Source of the DNA: Trametopsis cervina
Lineage: Eukaryota; Basidiomycota; Agaricomycetes; Polyporales; Irpicaceae
NCBI GenBank assembly: GCA_022385755.1
Contig: MU278394.1
Location: 1-64,000 of the forward strand
Direction: 5' to 3'
DNA: 64,000 nucleotides
Shown here: piece by piece, positions 11,834 to 23,147 of the stretch
Layout of the letters: the number at the start of each line of letters is the position of its first letter
Position numbering within the stretch: position 1 is the stretch's first letter
Program-made: the position numbers and the translations under genes
The notes under the pieces: model-generated
Database searches by the model: none
The model's input: only the letters and a program-made list of their open reading frames with translations
Told to the model about the DNA's origin: nothing

Positions 11834-12847
11834 ATGAAGTCCTTACTCTCTCTGGTTTTGCTCTTGGGATCGACGTCTGCTCACACGATCTTCCAAAAGC
11901 TTTGGGTGAACGGCGTTGACCAGGGCGCACTCACTGGCATTCGTGCACCTTCATACGACGGGGTATGTATACTCTCTCTGAACGCAGCAGCAGCGGCAAC
12001 TCACTGTTCTATCTCAGCCTATCACGGACGTCACCTCCAACGACATTATCTGCAATGGAGGCATCAACCCCTACCAACAACCAGTTTCGCAAGCTGTCAT
12101 CTCTGTCCCGGCGGGTGCCACCGTCACGGCTGAGGTACGAAGATCTATTCCTTTTTTACTTAATGAACTAACCGACAAGGGTGCTTTTAGTGGCACCACA
12201 CATTGAACCAGGCTGCTGGGGATCCCGCTGATCCAATCGACGCCTCCCACAAGGGACCGGTAATCTCTTACCTGTGCGTTTTCTTTGTCAGTCTTGTCTG
12301 CACATCACTCTGCTTACACTCTCCTGGCTATGCTCTAGTGCCAAGGTCCCCAGCGCGACTCAGAGCACGGTGACCGGTCTTCAATGGTTCAAGATCTACC
12401 AAGACGGCTACAACCCCTCCACGCAAAAATGGGCTGTCGACACCCTTATTGCTAACAAGGGTAAAGTCAGCTTCACGATCCCTTCGTGCATTGCTTCAGG
12501 GCAGTACCTTCTTCGCCATGAAATTATCGGTAAGTCCTGTTCACTTCATGATCTGACTTGCGAATATCAATTGTTTCTACCAGCCCTGCACGCGGCCAGC
12601 AGCTACCCCGGTGCGCAGTTCTACATGGAGTGTGCGCAAATCTCCATCACCGGCGGTACAGGCGCGAAGACTCCTGCAACCGTCAGCTTCCCCGGTGCCT
12701 ACAAAGGCACTGACCCCGGTATCAAACTCAGCATCTACTACCCCACAGTCACCAATTACACCATCCCAGGTCCGTATTCAGATATCACAGCATAGCATCG
12801 AACAGATACTGACAGGAATTACAGGACCTCCCGTCTTCACCTGCTAG
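11834..12847 (+). CDS. AA9 lytic polysaccharide monooxygenase (cellulose-active type, former GH61)
   Basis: Six exons can be placed: 11834-11962, 12018-12134, 12191-12273, 12339-12529, 12584-12769 and 12825-12847, giving 242 residues. The signal peptide [16 protein letters not shown] is followed by His1 of the mature enzyme in [11 protein letters not shown]; this N-terminal histidine forms half of the copper brace. The second histidine lies in [11 protein letters not shown]. The conserved C-terminal half has [18 protein letters not shown], followed by [15 protein letters not shown], where the Gln-x-Tyr pair of the family appears as QFYMECAQI. It ends GPPVFTC without a CBM1. Family knowledge: secreted copper enzymes that oxidatively cleave crystalline cellulose or related glucans. 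Regioselectivity cannot be judged from sequence by eye. It faces the M35 gene tail to tail. Confidence 0.95.
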
Positions 12848-13392
12848 GGGGCGACAACGTCGGGTAACGAGGATGCGTTGTATATTTTGTAGTTTTGTCA
12901 ACCCTGTATTCCATACCAATAGTCTCGTTGACATAATGCAGTTATGTCTCACCACCTTTCTGCGGAAATATTGTATAAACGATCGTGAAAGTCAAACAGT
13001 GAGTACTGCAAAGAACACAACATATAGCATTAGTTCGATATTAAACAGATTGACAGAACAGTGATCGCATACCGCCGACTAGTGGTTTTATTGCTATGAA
13101 CAAATAACGTTTTGTTGCCTTGTGTCTTAGAAGCGAAGCCCACCCCAGGCGTAAGATTCTGGTGTGCATGTTCCCATACTAACACAACATGCGCGTCTTT
13201 TCAGTACAGGGGAAGAAACAAAATCTAGAGGGGTCTCCATATTTCTGATTTCTCGCGGGTCAAACCGTCATGCGAAGTGCACACATCGGTCACGCTTGTG
13301 TAAGAAATATAGAGCAAATGTATTCCATACAAGTTAACCATACATTTCAACACTTCACTTCAGCGAGTACAGCTAGACACTCTGAACTGACT
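12848..13392. other. Convergent intergenic region between AA9 and M35 genes
   Basis: AT-rich sequence between two convergent 3' ends. Small frames at 12873-13064 and 13270-13473 lack coding features. It presumably holds the two 3' UTRs and polyadenylation signals; I see no other element. Confidence 0.55.
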
Positions 13393-14955
13393 CTAGCACT
13401 GGGTGCTCGCATAAACTTGAGTAGCGAAGCACTATTGGATAGCATCGTTAGCAGCGAGTCCGGTCCGATCTAATAGTATAAAGGGACGTACGTTATAGTT
13501 ATCGGCGTTGGAAGCAGCTTGGGAGGGGCTGGAGGAGCCGAGGCTCTGATCGTAAGAGCAGCCATAGCCCACTTCACGGAGGGTATAAGTATTTACCAAC
13601 AATATTAGAGGTAAAGGAGCTAATTACCATCAACAGTGCCGGAGGTGGCATGAGTGAGCTCATGAAGGGTGGTGCCACCACGGATATTGCGGGAGGCCAC
13701 GGAGGTTCCAGAGCAGAGCTTCGAGGTGGTCACTTCGTTGTAGAAGAGGGAGCAGAAGCTAGACAGAATGACGTTAGAGTGATACCACGTACAGATGTGA
13801 TGAGACCTACTAGACATTCGTAGTGGATATGACAGTGTAAGCGATGACACCGCTAAAACAGAAGAGTTTATCAAGGCACGATGCTTTGCAGACAGCTTAT
13901 GCTCACCTGGTGCATGCACCATACGGATCGCTGCAGTTGAGAGTACGGCTGCTAGAGTTCTCGTTTGCAACGTTCTGTATACTGTCTCAACGATAATCTG
14001 GGATGACTGGCGTTGAACTCACGTTCAGAACATTGCGAACGGTCGAAGTCTGTATACAGAGCGCATCAAATATGCACCGGTCACACTGTTAACGTTACTC
14101 ACAGACGTAGAGCCGAAGTAAGACTTGAAAAGTGAGTTAGCACCGTTGGAAGCGACATAGCTGGAGGCGATGGAAGCAAGTTGCTTTCCTTCAGTGTAGC
14201 TGTATTATAGGAGTCTTAAGGTCGACGGAACAACTAGGAAAGGCAGACAATCCTTACCTGGACGAGATGAAGCTCGACTGGCTAGAGTTACTGCAAGAAG
14301 TCTTAGCGCGCTTCTCGTTCGACTTGATCGACCGCTTTGCGATATCCTTCTTCACGTCGACCTTGAAAGAGGCAGCGGAGACTTTGAAGGCGTTGGGCTT
14401 AGCATCATCCTCAATGACCTGGAAAGTGGTAACGGGCTCAAAGTGGTAGACACCGGTGCCAGCAGATTCAAAGTCAAAGAGAGGGGCGACTATCGGCCGG
14501 GGTTATGGAATGAGCCGCCCAATCCTGTTTATAGACGATGGACTACTGACCTTCATGATCAACGGTCACTGTCTCACCAGCAGGAATGACGACGAATGCG
14601 TCTTCGGTCAGCTGAGTGAGGTCGATCTGAAGCTTGATGCCAGTGAAGCCAACATCAGCGCCGTCCTTGCTGACCGCAAATGAGCGGGTAGGCAAGTGAC
14701 CGTCGAGAATGGTGCCGTATTTGAGGACTTTCACAGCCTCAGACCCAGTGTTAGTCACAGCGGCAGTGACCTTGATGTCATCAATAGAGACGACACTCGA
14801 AGGGGCTGGAATAGTGACAATGAGAATGTATCATTCAGTACGAACTGACTATCCTTACCAGAGAGCGAAACCTCTAGGGCAGGTGCACGCTTCGCGGGAG
14901 TGGCGAATGAGAGCGCAGTGGTAACAGCGAGGGTGAGCAAGGCCAGAGAGAACAT
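13393..14955 (-). CDS. Secreted M35 metalloendopeptidase (deuterolysin / peptidyl-Lys endopeptidase type)
   Basis: The start at 14955 encodes the signal peptide MFSLALLTLAVTTALS followed by a propeptide (PAKRAPALEVSLSG...). Exons at about 14755-14543 give VTNTGSEAVKVLKYGTILDG and TLTEDAFVVIPAGETVTVDHE, the usual pro-domain of this family. The mature enzyme begins near ARTSCSN and carries the zinc motif HELTH in GGTTLHELTHATSGTVD at about 13620-13680, with the downstream Asp expected for an aspzincin (VDVGYG). The last intron removes about 13438-13496 and joins NADNYN to CFATQVYASTQC, ending at TAG (13393-13395). M35 enzymes are extracellular zinc proteases; basidiomycete members often cut before lysine. 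This specificity is a family inference. At least six introns; internal ones are approximate. Confidence 0.9.
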
Positions 14956-16248
14956 GGTGGCGTTCTGTTGAATGAGCAGAAGAGATTTTGTTCTATCTTT
15001 TCTGAACTAAATTGTCCCTCTTTTATACCTAGCAGCCACTTGCCATGCAGAGACACCAAATAATGAACCTCTTGGACTCCATGTGCTGGCCGATGCGTCG
15101 CTTCCTGCCAAGAGGAGTTCATTTTGCACTAGAATGACCTCGAACCCAGGTTGGGTCAAACCAAGACGCTATCGTAGGCAAGCTCATGTGGCAATGGGTC
15201 TTCTGGCATACGTTTAGAAATGAGTAGTGACGCGAACACGGTAGATAGAAGCCATGTTCATGCGGTATACAGCAGTTCCGAAGTTGAAGATGGAAGATAT
15301 TAACGTGCCCTCCACTTTACATGGCAGGTTTGAGATGCATGATGCATTTCAGTGCACATGACCGACTGGCTCGGCAGACGGTAAGGCTTGGCACAAAGAA
15401 AACGATTTGCGAAGCCGGGCCTGGGATGTATGACGGTATATTTGATACCTGCAGGATGCGCCGGTATAGAGACCACGTGATTTCTGAGAACCGATGTAAG
15501 AGAGTTCATTAATGTCTACGCAGCGGCACTTACATGTTTATGGCCAGCAGATACACGAGCGAGAACGCTTGAAATACTCACAGTTCACCAATGCGAGCCG
15601 GCGTGTTGATACGCGGAGTCGTCAGGGTCCTGCGGCTCAGCGGTTCTTTGTCCGACTAGAAGATAGGACTTACCAGCTGATAAGACCTTTGCTCTCCGGT
15701 CAGCGAGCCGGGTGTGGTTGGATCAGTCAACATGCACGTAGATCTCCTCTCCGTTGCAAAGAATTGGGCCAAGATAACACTAGAAGGCTGGTAGCTAGAA
15801 TGTTAAGATGCAGTCGAATGGATCGAACGACCGGAGCCACTGAGGCATGGGTTCCGGTATTGATCCTCTGTGCATCTGGTGGTCTTGGAAGTGAATGCCA
15901 TCACATGCGCCACGAAGTGAGATATGGAGAGCGTGAATGTGGGGATACTCACAGAGCAAAGAGTAGAAAATGCTGTTGCGATCACACTTACGGCGAGGCT
16001 CATTGTGCCACGTAGAATGCAAAGATAGCATAAACCTGTTCGCCACACTTGAGAGCCTATACGACATGCATTCTATACTACAGGGATGATATGTGAGCAA
16101 CCAAGAAATACATGAGCGAAGTCGTTATGTACGAAATGATACACACCATGATTGTACTGAGCCTAGCCTTTTTGCTACGTGTCTACTGGGTTCGCGGCCA
16201 GCGCGGTTGTAAAAGAAAGCACTGCGATGAAATGGGATACGACCTTAC
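14956..16248. other. M35 promoter and unassigned region downstream of SH3 gene
   Basis: The left end is the M35 promoter. From 15300 to 16100 several frames overlap on both strands. On the minus strand a frame near 16012 begins MSLAVSVIATAFSTLC, which resembles a signal peptide, with a possible donor right after it, but no downstream exons could be assembled convincingly. A 167-codon plus-strand frame (15512-16015) has no motif. I leave it unassigned. Confidence 0.4.
15020..15027 (-). promoter_or_regulatory. TATA box of M35 gene
   Basis: Read on the minus strand, TATAAAAG lies 65-72 bp before the ATG at 14955. Confidence 0.5.
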
Positions 16249-17513
16249 CTAAGCGTCCTTCACCTCCGGTCCCTCGTCCGCACGTATCAGCTCCAGATAG
16301 CTTTCCGGCACGAGAGCGTGACCACCCCCCTCCCTATCAACGACGGCCCATCCTACGCCGCCCCCTCGTCCTATGACATGAACCACCTGCTCCTCTTCAA
16401 GCGCCATCTCCGCCGTTCCTTCTGGTTCAAAGGCGTACAAAGCGCGGTAAGTACCGGGAACTAACGGCTCGTCTTCGATGGTTTCTGGGTACTCTTCCAC
16501 ATCTTCATCGCTGTAGTCCGGTTCCGAGATCTCGTCCGCAGGCGAAGAGGTCTCAAAGTTCCTGTCAAAGTCTGTTCTTGATGGGCCTGCTTCTTGTGGA
16601 CCCCCTTCTGCTCGTTTACTGCCCCAGAAGTGCTGGCTGAGTGTATTCCATCTGAACGAGCTCCAGCTACTCCGCTGTTGATCTTCTTCTGCCTCTAGAC
16701 CCTCCTCATCCGCCGACGAGGAGGACGTCGAATACACCGATCCACGGTATCGAGGACGATTCGGGCGCGGTACGTCCGAGCCCTTGCCTGAATGCCGATC
16801 ATCGGAAACAGGAAACGCGAAGTCACGTATCTTCATGAGCAATGATCGCCTTTTAGGAGGTACAACCGTTGACGATGAAGCTTCTGCCTGATGTTCACTG
16901 GTCGGCTGGCTTTCCATTGGCAATGTAGACTGCGACAGAGATGTTACTCTCGACTGCGGACGTGATCTCGCATACGAGGAGTGTCGTGAGAGAGCGGCGG
17001 AGGTGCGGCGTGAAGCAGCTGGGGATGGTGGGGCAGGACGTGAGGACGTCAGCGACTCTCTTTGAGCTAGCCTTTCAGACGAGGTTGAGAGTAGATCCGG
17101 AATGGTGACTTTCGGTTGAGGAACCTCCAGTGTTTCTGTCTGAAAAGTTTGAGGAGTAGGAGTAGCGGGAGGAGAGGCAACTCCGGGGAGATGACCTGTC
17201 GGTGTTGCTTCACCGTCTAAGGTTTGACTTGCACCGTTTGCATGGTCGTGCGACTTGCGCCTCGTCTCGATGTTACGCATGATCTGTTCAGTGGATTTGA
17301 TTGCAAACTCGTTCGGGTTGAGCTTGGGAGGAGGCAAGAAAGGAGATCCCGGGGATGGGAAAGGAGATGAGGACGCTGCGCGGTCGATCGTTACTGAGAG
17401 ATGAGGTGTATCTGTGAGACAAAAGGTATAGTCGTTAGTGATTGTAACCTTGTCTGTTATTGTTAGTCAAACAACGCACCTCGAAGCGGCTCCTGCGCAG
17501 CTATGGATGCCAT
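16249..17513 (-). CDS. SH3 domain protein resembling Nbp2
   Basis: Two exons: 17480-17513 (MASIAAQEPLR) and 16249-17411, joined across a 68-nt intron, giving 398 residues. The start is the first ATG that splices in frame; the frame beginning at 17337 (MPPPKLNPN) is internal. Residues about 40-65 hold PPPKLNPNEFAIKSTEQIMR, a stretch I associate with Nbp2-like proteins. The middle is long, Ser/Pro-rich and acidic (RGSVYSTSSSSADEEGLEAE), likely disordered. An SH3 domain closes the protein at about 325-385: YRALYAFEPEGTAEMALEEE, then GWAVV and HALVPESYLELI, which contain the ALYxF and final P-x-x-Y residues of the ligand groove. Nbp2 in yeast is an adaptor bringing a PP2C phosphatase to stress MAPK modules. 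An adaptor role is likely; the precise partner is inferred only from that resemblance. Confidence 0.8.
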
Positions 17514-17705
17514 AGTATATGCGAGCACAACGATAAATTCAGGTTGAGATGGATGGCCTCTGCGAAATAGAGTATAAAACTATGTACCAATATTTGCAGC
17601 CTGCCTGGTGGTCAAGGGATGGAGAGACCAAGGGCTTAGAGGTCGGGATGTTTGTAGTTTAGAATGCGGGAGATTGAGGTTCGGCACAGATATCACCATA
17701 GCAAC

Positions 17706-18342
17706 ATGTCATTAGCTCTGCCCAAAATATCAGCGACGCACGTGACTGTTCATAAGCGCTCAGGCGATCATAACGTCCCATCAACTGGACATCAACAACT
17801 TCATGAACTCATTACTGTAACTCAGAGAAGCCCGCGAGAAGGAGCGTGCCATTATCCAAACATGCGACGAGCTCATTTCTAAACGGCTCTTTTTTTCTTG
17901 GTCTCCATGCGACAGTCCGCTGCTCTCTGAGCTCTCGTTCAAGATGTCAAGACATTTCGTCGCTCCGATTCCTGTCAAGGAGTTCCTCGATAACTTACCC
18001 TCAGCGAAGCCGAACAGACACCGAAGGTGAACTTTACAGAGGTCCCTGCAGAACGTGGAGGCGCGAATGCAGTGTATCACCCATTTGTGGGCTATCTCAA
18101 GTACTTGATATCGGCGGAGCTGACAGTGATCTTCCCATTTTCTAGGCAGCAGCGATTGCCAAAGCGAAATGCTGTCTCTCATTCAATATTGTAGACACGT
18201 CACAAACTGGCCACACGGTTACCACGAAAGATAGTCAAACTGGGTGGGAGAATTTCCGTTCCGCTACAAGCACGTTACCCTCCAGCAACGTGGGTCTGAC
18301 ACCACTGTTCAGCCCACCACACTTACTGAGAGCGCTTCTCGG
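17706..18342 (+). pseudogene. Possible FunK1-type kinase N-terminal fragment
   Basis: Exon-like stretches in shifting frames: MSLALPKISATHVTV from 17706, LREAREKERAIIQTCDELIS (about 17825), MSRHFVAPIPVKEFLDNLP (17944 on), then SEAEQTPKVNFTEVPAERGG followed by NAVYHPFVGYL, and a last open stretch ending at TAA 18342. The pattern of a conserved (V/A)-(G/A)P-(M/I)PV-x-x-FLD followed by a Tyr-x-Pro-Phe-Val segment resembles the N-terminal region of agaricomycete FunK1 protein kinases. None of the kinase motifs (glycine loop, HxD, DFG) follows, because the GH10 gene starts in the opposite direction right after. It may be a truncated remnant or a misassembled short gene. Splicing is uncertain. Confidence 0.35.
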
Positions 18343-18585
18343 GTAAGTGTGCATGACCATCTGGAGCCATACCAATATCTAGAATGACCAATGAGCCGAG
18401 GACTTGCGAACTTAATATCTCGAAAACTGCTCGGATATGCCTCTCAGGTCGGTCTGCATTACAAGGATGCATTTTCACAAAATCCAGTACATGTGCTGTG
18501 GATTTACAAACATTTTGACTCGTACAAACTACACCATCCCGAAACCCTCTGACAAAGCAACCACCAGACTCGACCCCCCACACGC

Positions 18586-20224
18586 TTATGAGAGCGCCTG
18601 GATGACCGCGGTATAGGCGGGCTTGGGGTTGAAGTTGGCGTCGAACAGGAGGGGGTTGCTCGATGCACGCCATGAATCGGGGTCGCGGACACCCCAGACG
18701 GTGATGGAAGCACACTTGGGGACAGCCAGGCAGGCCTTGACAACGGCGACGTAGTCGTTGGCGGCAGCGTTGACAATGTCGAGCTCTGCAGAGAGTTCGC
18801 GTGAGTACTGTATCTTCCCTGAGAAGAAGAAAGAGCTTACCGGTGATAGCAACTTCCGAGACACCGGTGGCACCTGCAGCGTACTGGACAGCTGCCTGGA
18901 TACCGCTGGTTTGGCCAGCCTGTTAAAAGTTCTTAGCTACTCAGTTTAGTTTCCAGGATAAATATGCTTACGCTCAAGTGGGCCTGGGTACCGATACCCT
19001 GGATGAGGGGGGTTCCACTTCCGCTGTTGATGGACTTGACAAGGTTGACGAGACCAGTCAACTTCGAGTTGACGCTGTCCAAGCTGAGAGCGCAGATTTT
19101 CTCAGGAATATGCACAGCACATGTGAATGGCATGTACTTACTTGTAGTCGTTGATGTAGAGGATAGCGGTGGGGTCGGCAGCGCGCGCGGTGGTGAACGC
19201 GAGGTTGACGAAGCTTATGCCGAGGACGTTGTAGAAGACGGATGAGCGGTAAGTACCGTCCTCGTTGAACATCTCGTTGACAACATCCTGCGATGCATGG
19301 TGAGTACTGTTGACCATAAATTATCTGCCGGCGATTCTACTTACCCAAGAGCGAACCTTGCCCTTGTAACGGCCAGCAACAGTGTTGATGTGGTTCTGGA
19401 TGACGGAGGTCAAAGTGGTCTTGTCATTGATGGCAGAAACCCATGACGGGAGCTGAGAGTGCCAGACTGTCACGAATGTGAGTCACCGTGAAAAGTAGGG
19501 GGAAGCGATTGATGTTTACCGAGAGTGTGGGCACGGACGACCATGTTGTGTGACTGAGCGTATGCAACCAGTTGGTCGGAACCAGTGAACGTGAAGACAC
19601 CACGAGTGTCTATGAAAATAGAATCATTAGTGAGTTCGAACAAACGTCTTGTCACACGTTAACGACATACTCTCAGTCTAAATCGAACTATCAGCATTTA
19701 TATCGCATGTCAGGAATATAGTCAACTCACAGCATCCCACTTCATGGAGTTCTCGGGTGTGAGACCACCGAAGTTGGCAACCGTAACGGCAGAGTCCTGG
19801 GCATTGCTGAAGCGGTTCTGGTCGGCAGCGGTACCGAAGAAGACCTTGCCCTTAGCCTTGAACTTGGCGTCAAGGCCAGACCCGCCGCTTCCTCCTGTCG
19901 GTTGGGAGGGTGGTGTAGAGACGGGCGTAGTGGGAGGGGGCGGTGGCGGCGACGATGGCGAGGTGGGCGGCGGCGGCGGCGGGGCAGCAGTGGTAGAACC
20001 GGGCAAGCACTGGTAGTAGTAGGGGTTGATGACGGTACACACCCAAGGAGAGTCACAAGTGGTAGAGCCGCTGTAGTTGATACCACCGCCTGTACACATA
20101 TGTTAGCTATTTGTCAAGCATATTTAGTGGCGCAGTGGTACTCACATTGACCCCACTCAGCAACGGCCTGGGCCGGGATGATGACGGTGGTAGCAAGAGT
20201 GACGAGGGCGGCGAGGTACTTCAT
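18586..20224 (-). CDS. GH10 endo-1,4-beta-xylanase with N-terminal CBM1
   Basis: Starts at 20224 with the signal peptide [20 protein letters not shown]. Next comes a fungal cellulose-binding module (CBM1), [21 protein letters not shown] and PYYYQCLPG, with the aromatic and cysteine pattern of the family (about 20090-20160). A linker of Pro, Ser, Thr and Gly (20000-19880) joins the catalytic domain [19 protein letters not shown]10 features follow: [23 protein letters not shown], the acid/base Glu in [13 protein letters not shown] (about 19290), [18 protein letters not shown], and the nucleophile Glu in [13 protein letters not shown]. It ends [19 protein letters not shown], then YTAVIQALS, with the stop at 18586-18588. 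Secreted enzyme that cuts the xylan main chain; the CBM1 tethers it to cellulose. About eight introns, several following within 60-150 bp of each other. Confidence 0.95.
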
Positions 20225-21190
20225 TTTGCGTACTGAACCTTGAGCGAGGGTAGGTCCTGGTCTTCACCTCCAGGACGTCAGGGCTAAATACCTTTGCGCT
20301 TTACGATGCCAAGCCTATCGTACGGGATACACTTCGAGCTGGTTCTGTCTTGGCATGCACGAATTTGACGCAGTTTACCCGCAGAGTAAGCTTATATTGA
20401 CTGATATTGTCCGTATTATGATTGCGAACACGAACATGCGCCTTGTTCTATTCGCCGGAGAATAAGTGTTTGTAACAGGTCCACAGGCCCATATCATGGC
20501 AATTTTGCCGATTCTATAGAGCTGACGTTCAGCGTACAGGCTCCCTGTGCCCCGGACCGCGACGGCACCGAGGACATGTAGCAGAACCTGGCACGGAGGA
20601 GAGCTCTTTCAATTAGCCAAACATCATAGAAACAGCACGAGAACACCGACATGAGAGGCTAAACTCCGGAACAGCGTGGAAACTCGTCCGTCGGCGACTT
20701 GTCGCTGCGCGCGCGGCACCCGACAACAACGACTGTTCAGCTTTGCACCGCGACCAGCAGGTCAGTTGGGCCGTCTTTCGACATGTGTTCGCGGCGTATA
20801 AGGGGCATCAGACAGCCCCGTGATTAGGCCGGTTGAAGTTGTCCACTGCCAAGGCAAGGGCGCCATTGGCGGGGGTTGAGAGAGCAAGAAGATGTGGGGA
20901 TTTAGTCTGATGACATGGTTTATAAGGCCCGCCCAAGTCTGCGCTCGATCGGGACACTGCGTCGACGAGCAAATCACCAATTACGTCTGATGTTCACGAA
21001 GTTCGACAGTGTACTGTACTGGCGCTCTTTCTGCGGGTGAACTGGCGGTACCGGTACTGCAGTCGAAAGAGCATGAATATGTGCTGTGGGTCACATTGCA
21101 AGGATTATGGATACAAGTGCTGTGTATACAAGACATACATATATCGTCTAGAACGACGTCAATCCACTTCCCCGAGAAGAAAAAAAAGGT
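20225..21190. other. Intergenic region between GH10 and IMP dehydrogenase genes
   Basis: About 1 kb containing the GH10 promoter (left) and the 3' flank of the IMP dehydrogenase gene (right). Short frames only, none with a motif. There is an A-rich run just before 21190. I see no further element. Confidence 0.55.
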
Positions 21191-23147
21191 CTAGGCGAAA
21201 AGCCTCTTAGTGTACCTGGTGATCAATGGTAAGCGCCAAGATCAAGACGGTTAACGGAATAACTCACGAATTAAGGCCGTGCACGCCGCCCTCGACCTGA
21301 GCACTTGCCGTACGGAGCTCAAATCGCACGGAACCATCCTTGACCCCGCTCTGCAGCGCCTCGACGCTGCGCACGCCCATGTCTTGGAACGAGTGCTGGA
21401 GACCGGCGTGCAGGTACGGCAAAAACAGCTTGACCGAACCCTTGTCTTGCACGTCACCCGCGACACCTTGTGCGACTTTGACAGTAGACGACTCGGAGAA
21501 ATAACGTGCGGTGGCAGCATTCTCCTGGATGACGCTCTTCGCCGACTTGAAACCGGGCTTGCCCTCGGAGGCAGCCGCAGGTTTGCCTTGTTCCATCGCT
21601 TCCTGCAGTAGACTTCAGCGGAGCTCAACTACTAAGACGAGAGGATACGCACAATACTGCCCATACCACGGTAAGCCTTGACACGCTTCCCCTCATGGTA
21701 GAAGTATTCTCCGGGAGCTTCGGTAGTACCAGCGAGCAAACCACCCATCATGACGGCACCAGCACCAAGCGCGAGAGCTTTGACGACGTGACCAACGTTG
21801 CTGATGCCTCCATCAGCAATGACAGGGACACCGAATTGGCTGGCGAATTCAGCGACGCTGTAAACAGCGGTAGCCTGGGGACGCCCAACGGCCATGACCT
21901 CCTGAGTGATACAGATCGAGCCTGAACCCATCCCAATACGCAGACCGTCGGCACCAGCAGCGATCAAGTTTGCGGCTTGTTCACGCGTGACGACGTTGCC
22001 CGCAATGACCTCGAGCTTGGGGTACGTCTCCTTGATCCACTTGAGCATGTCTATCTGGTAAATGGAGTTGCCCTGCGAAGAATCAAGGACAACGATATCG
22101 AGCCCCGCCTCAACTAGGAGGCGCAGGCGTTCTTTGTCTGCCGGACGCGTCCCGATAGCGGCGGCAGCGTAAAGCTGCTTCGTGTCAGGCTTCTTGGACG
22201 AGAGCGGATAGTTTTGGTTCTTCAGAAGATCGGACCGAGCTAACAGAGACGTGAGGCGTCCTTGCTCGTCAACAATGGGCAATTTTCCTTTCTTCGAGTC
22301 GCGCAGGATGGTGTTCGCCTCAGCAAGAGTGACACCTTGCTGTGCGGTTACGAGGTCGGTGGTCATGACATCGGAGAGGAGGGTCGAAGTCGAGATGAAC
22401 TGGACATCCCGGTTCGTCACAATACCGACGAGCTTGCCGCCCAGGGAGCCGGTGTCTGAAAAGTTGGTCAGCATGTTGAAACAAGTTGACTAACACATGA
22501 AAGTTCAGAGAATGCCTAATAATACTCCCCAAATCACACGAATAACGCGTTGGTCGGAAGAACGAAGGTTATAGGATATAGAATATTTCATCTCGTAGAT
22601 GTAAAAAGACCACAAACTCACCGGTGATCGGGATACCGGAGAACCCAAGTCGCTCCTTGATTTCGAGCACGTCCTCGACGATGTTAGTCGGCGAAAGGAC
22701 GACAGGGTCGGCAATGAAGCCGTTCTCGTGGCGCTTCACGGCGCGGACCATGGCGGCTTGGCTAGCCGCGGGCTGGTTGTGGTGGATGACACCAATACCG
22801 CCAAGGAGCTACAAGCAAGGAGATGACCCATGGGCGCGCGCTCATCTCATGCATAAGCGTCGAGAGCTCACCGCCATGGATATGGCCATCTCGGCTTCAG
22901 TCACGGTGTCCATAGGGCTACTCATGAAAGGCGTTTTCAGCACGACATTGCGGGTGATTTTGCTCTCGGTAATGACATCGCTGGCGGAGAAGTCAATCTT
23001 GCCCGGAAGCATGAGGAAATCGTTGTAGGTGAGCCCGCCATGGAGCCTGTTGTCCATGAGCTCGGTGACATGGAGTCCATCTCCGCGCTGATAGGTCTTA
23101 AGATGCTCGAGAGCTTTGGACGGGTCGAGATAAGTTTTGGAAGCCAT
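21191..23147 (-). CDS. Inosine-5'-monophosphate dehydrogenase
   Basis: Five exons can be placed: 22872-23147, 22622-22808, 21653-22455, 21268-21602 and 21191-21215, giving 541 residues. The enzyme oxidises IMP to XMP with NAD+, the committed step of GMP synthesis, in the cytosol. The N-terminal part has [16 protein letters not shown] and the conserved [17 protein letters not shown]. Two CBS domains follow (about residues 115-235: [11 protein letters not shown], then [10 protein letters not shown] and LLARSDLLK). The catalytic domain shows [15 protein letters not shown], the active-site loop [18 protein letters not shown] with the catalytic Cys, the phosphate-binding [11 protein letters not shown] and flap residues YRGMGSIEAM. 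The last exon encodes only about eight residues (YTKRLFA), unusual but in frame. The length is near the yeast 523. Confidence 0.95.

Noticed and set aside
15121..15150. tRNA-like GAACCCAGGTT segment
   Set aside because: No cloverleaf could be formed around it and no A-box or acceptor stem pairing is present.
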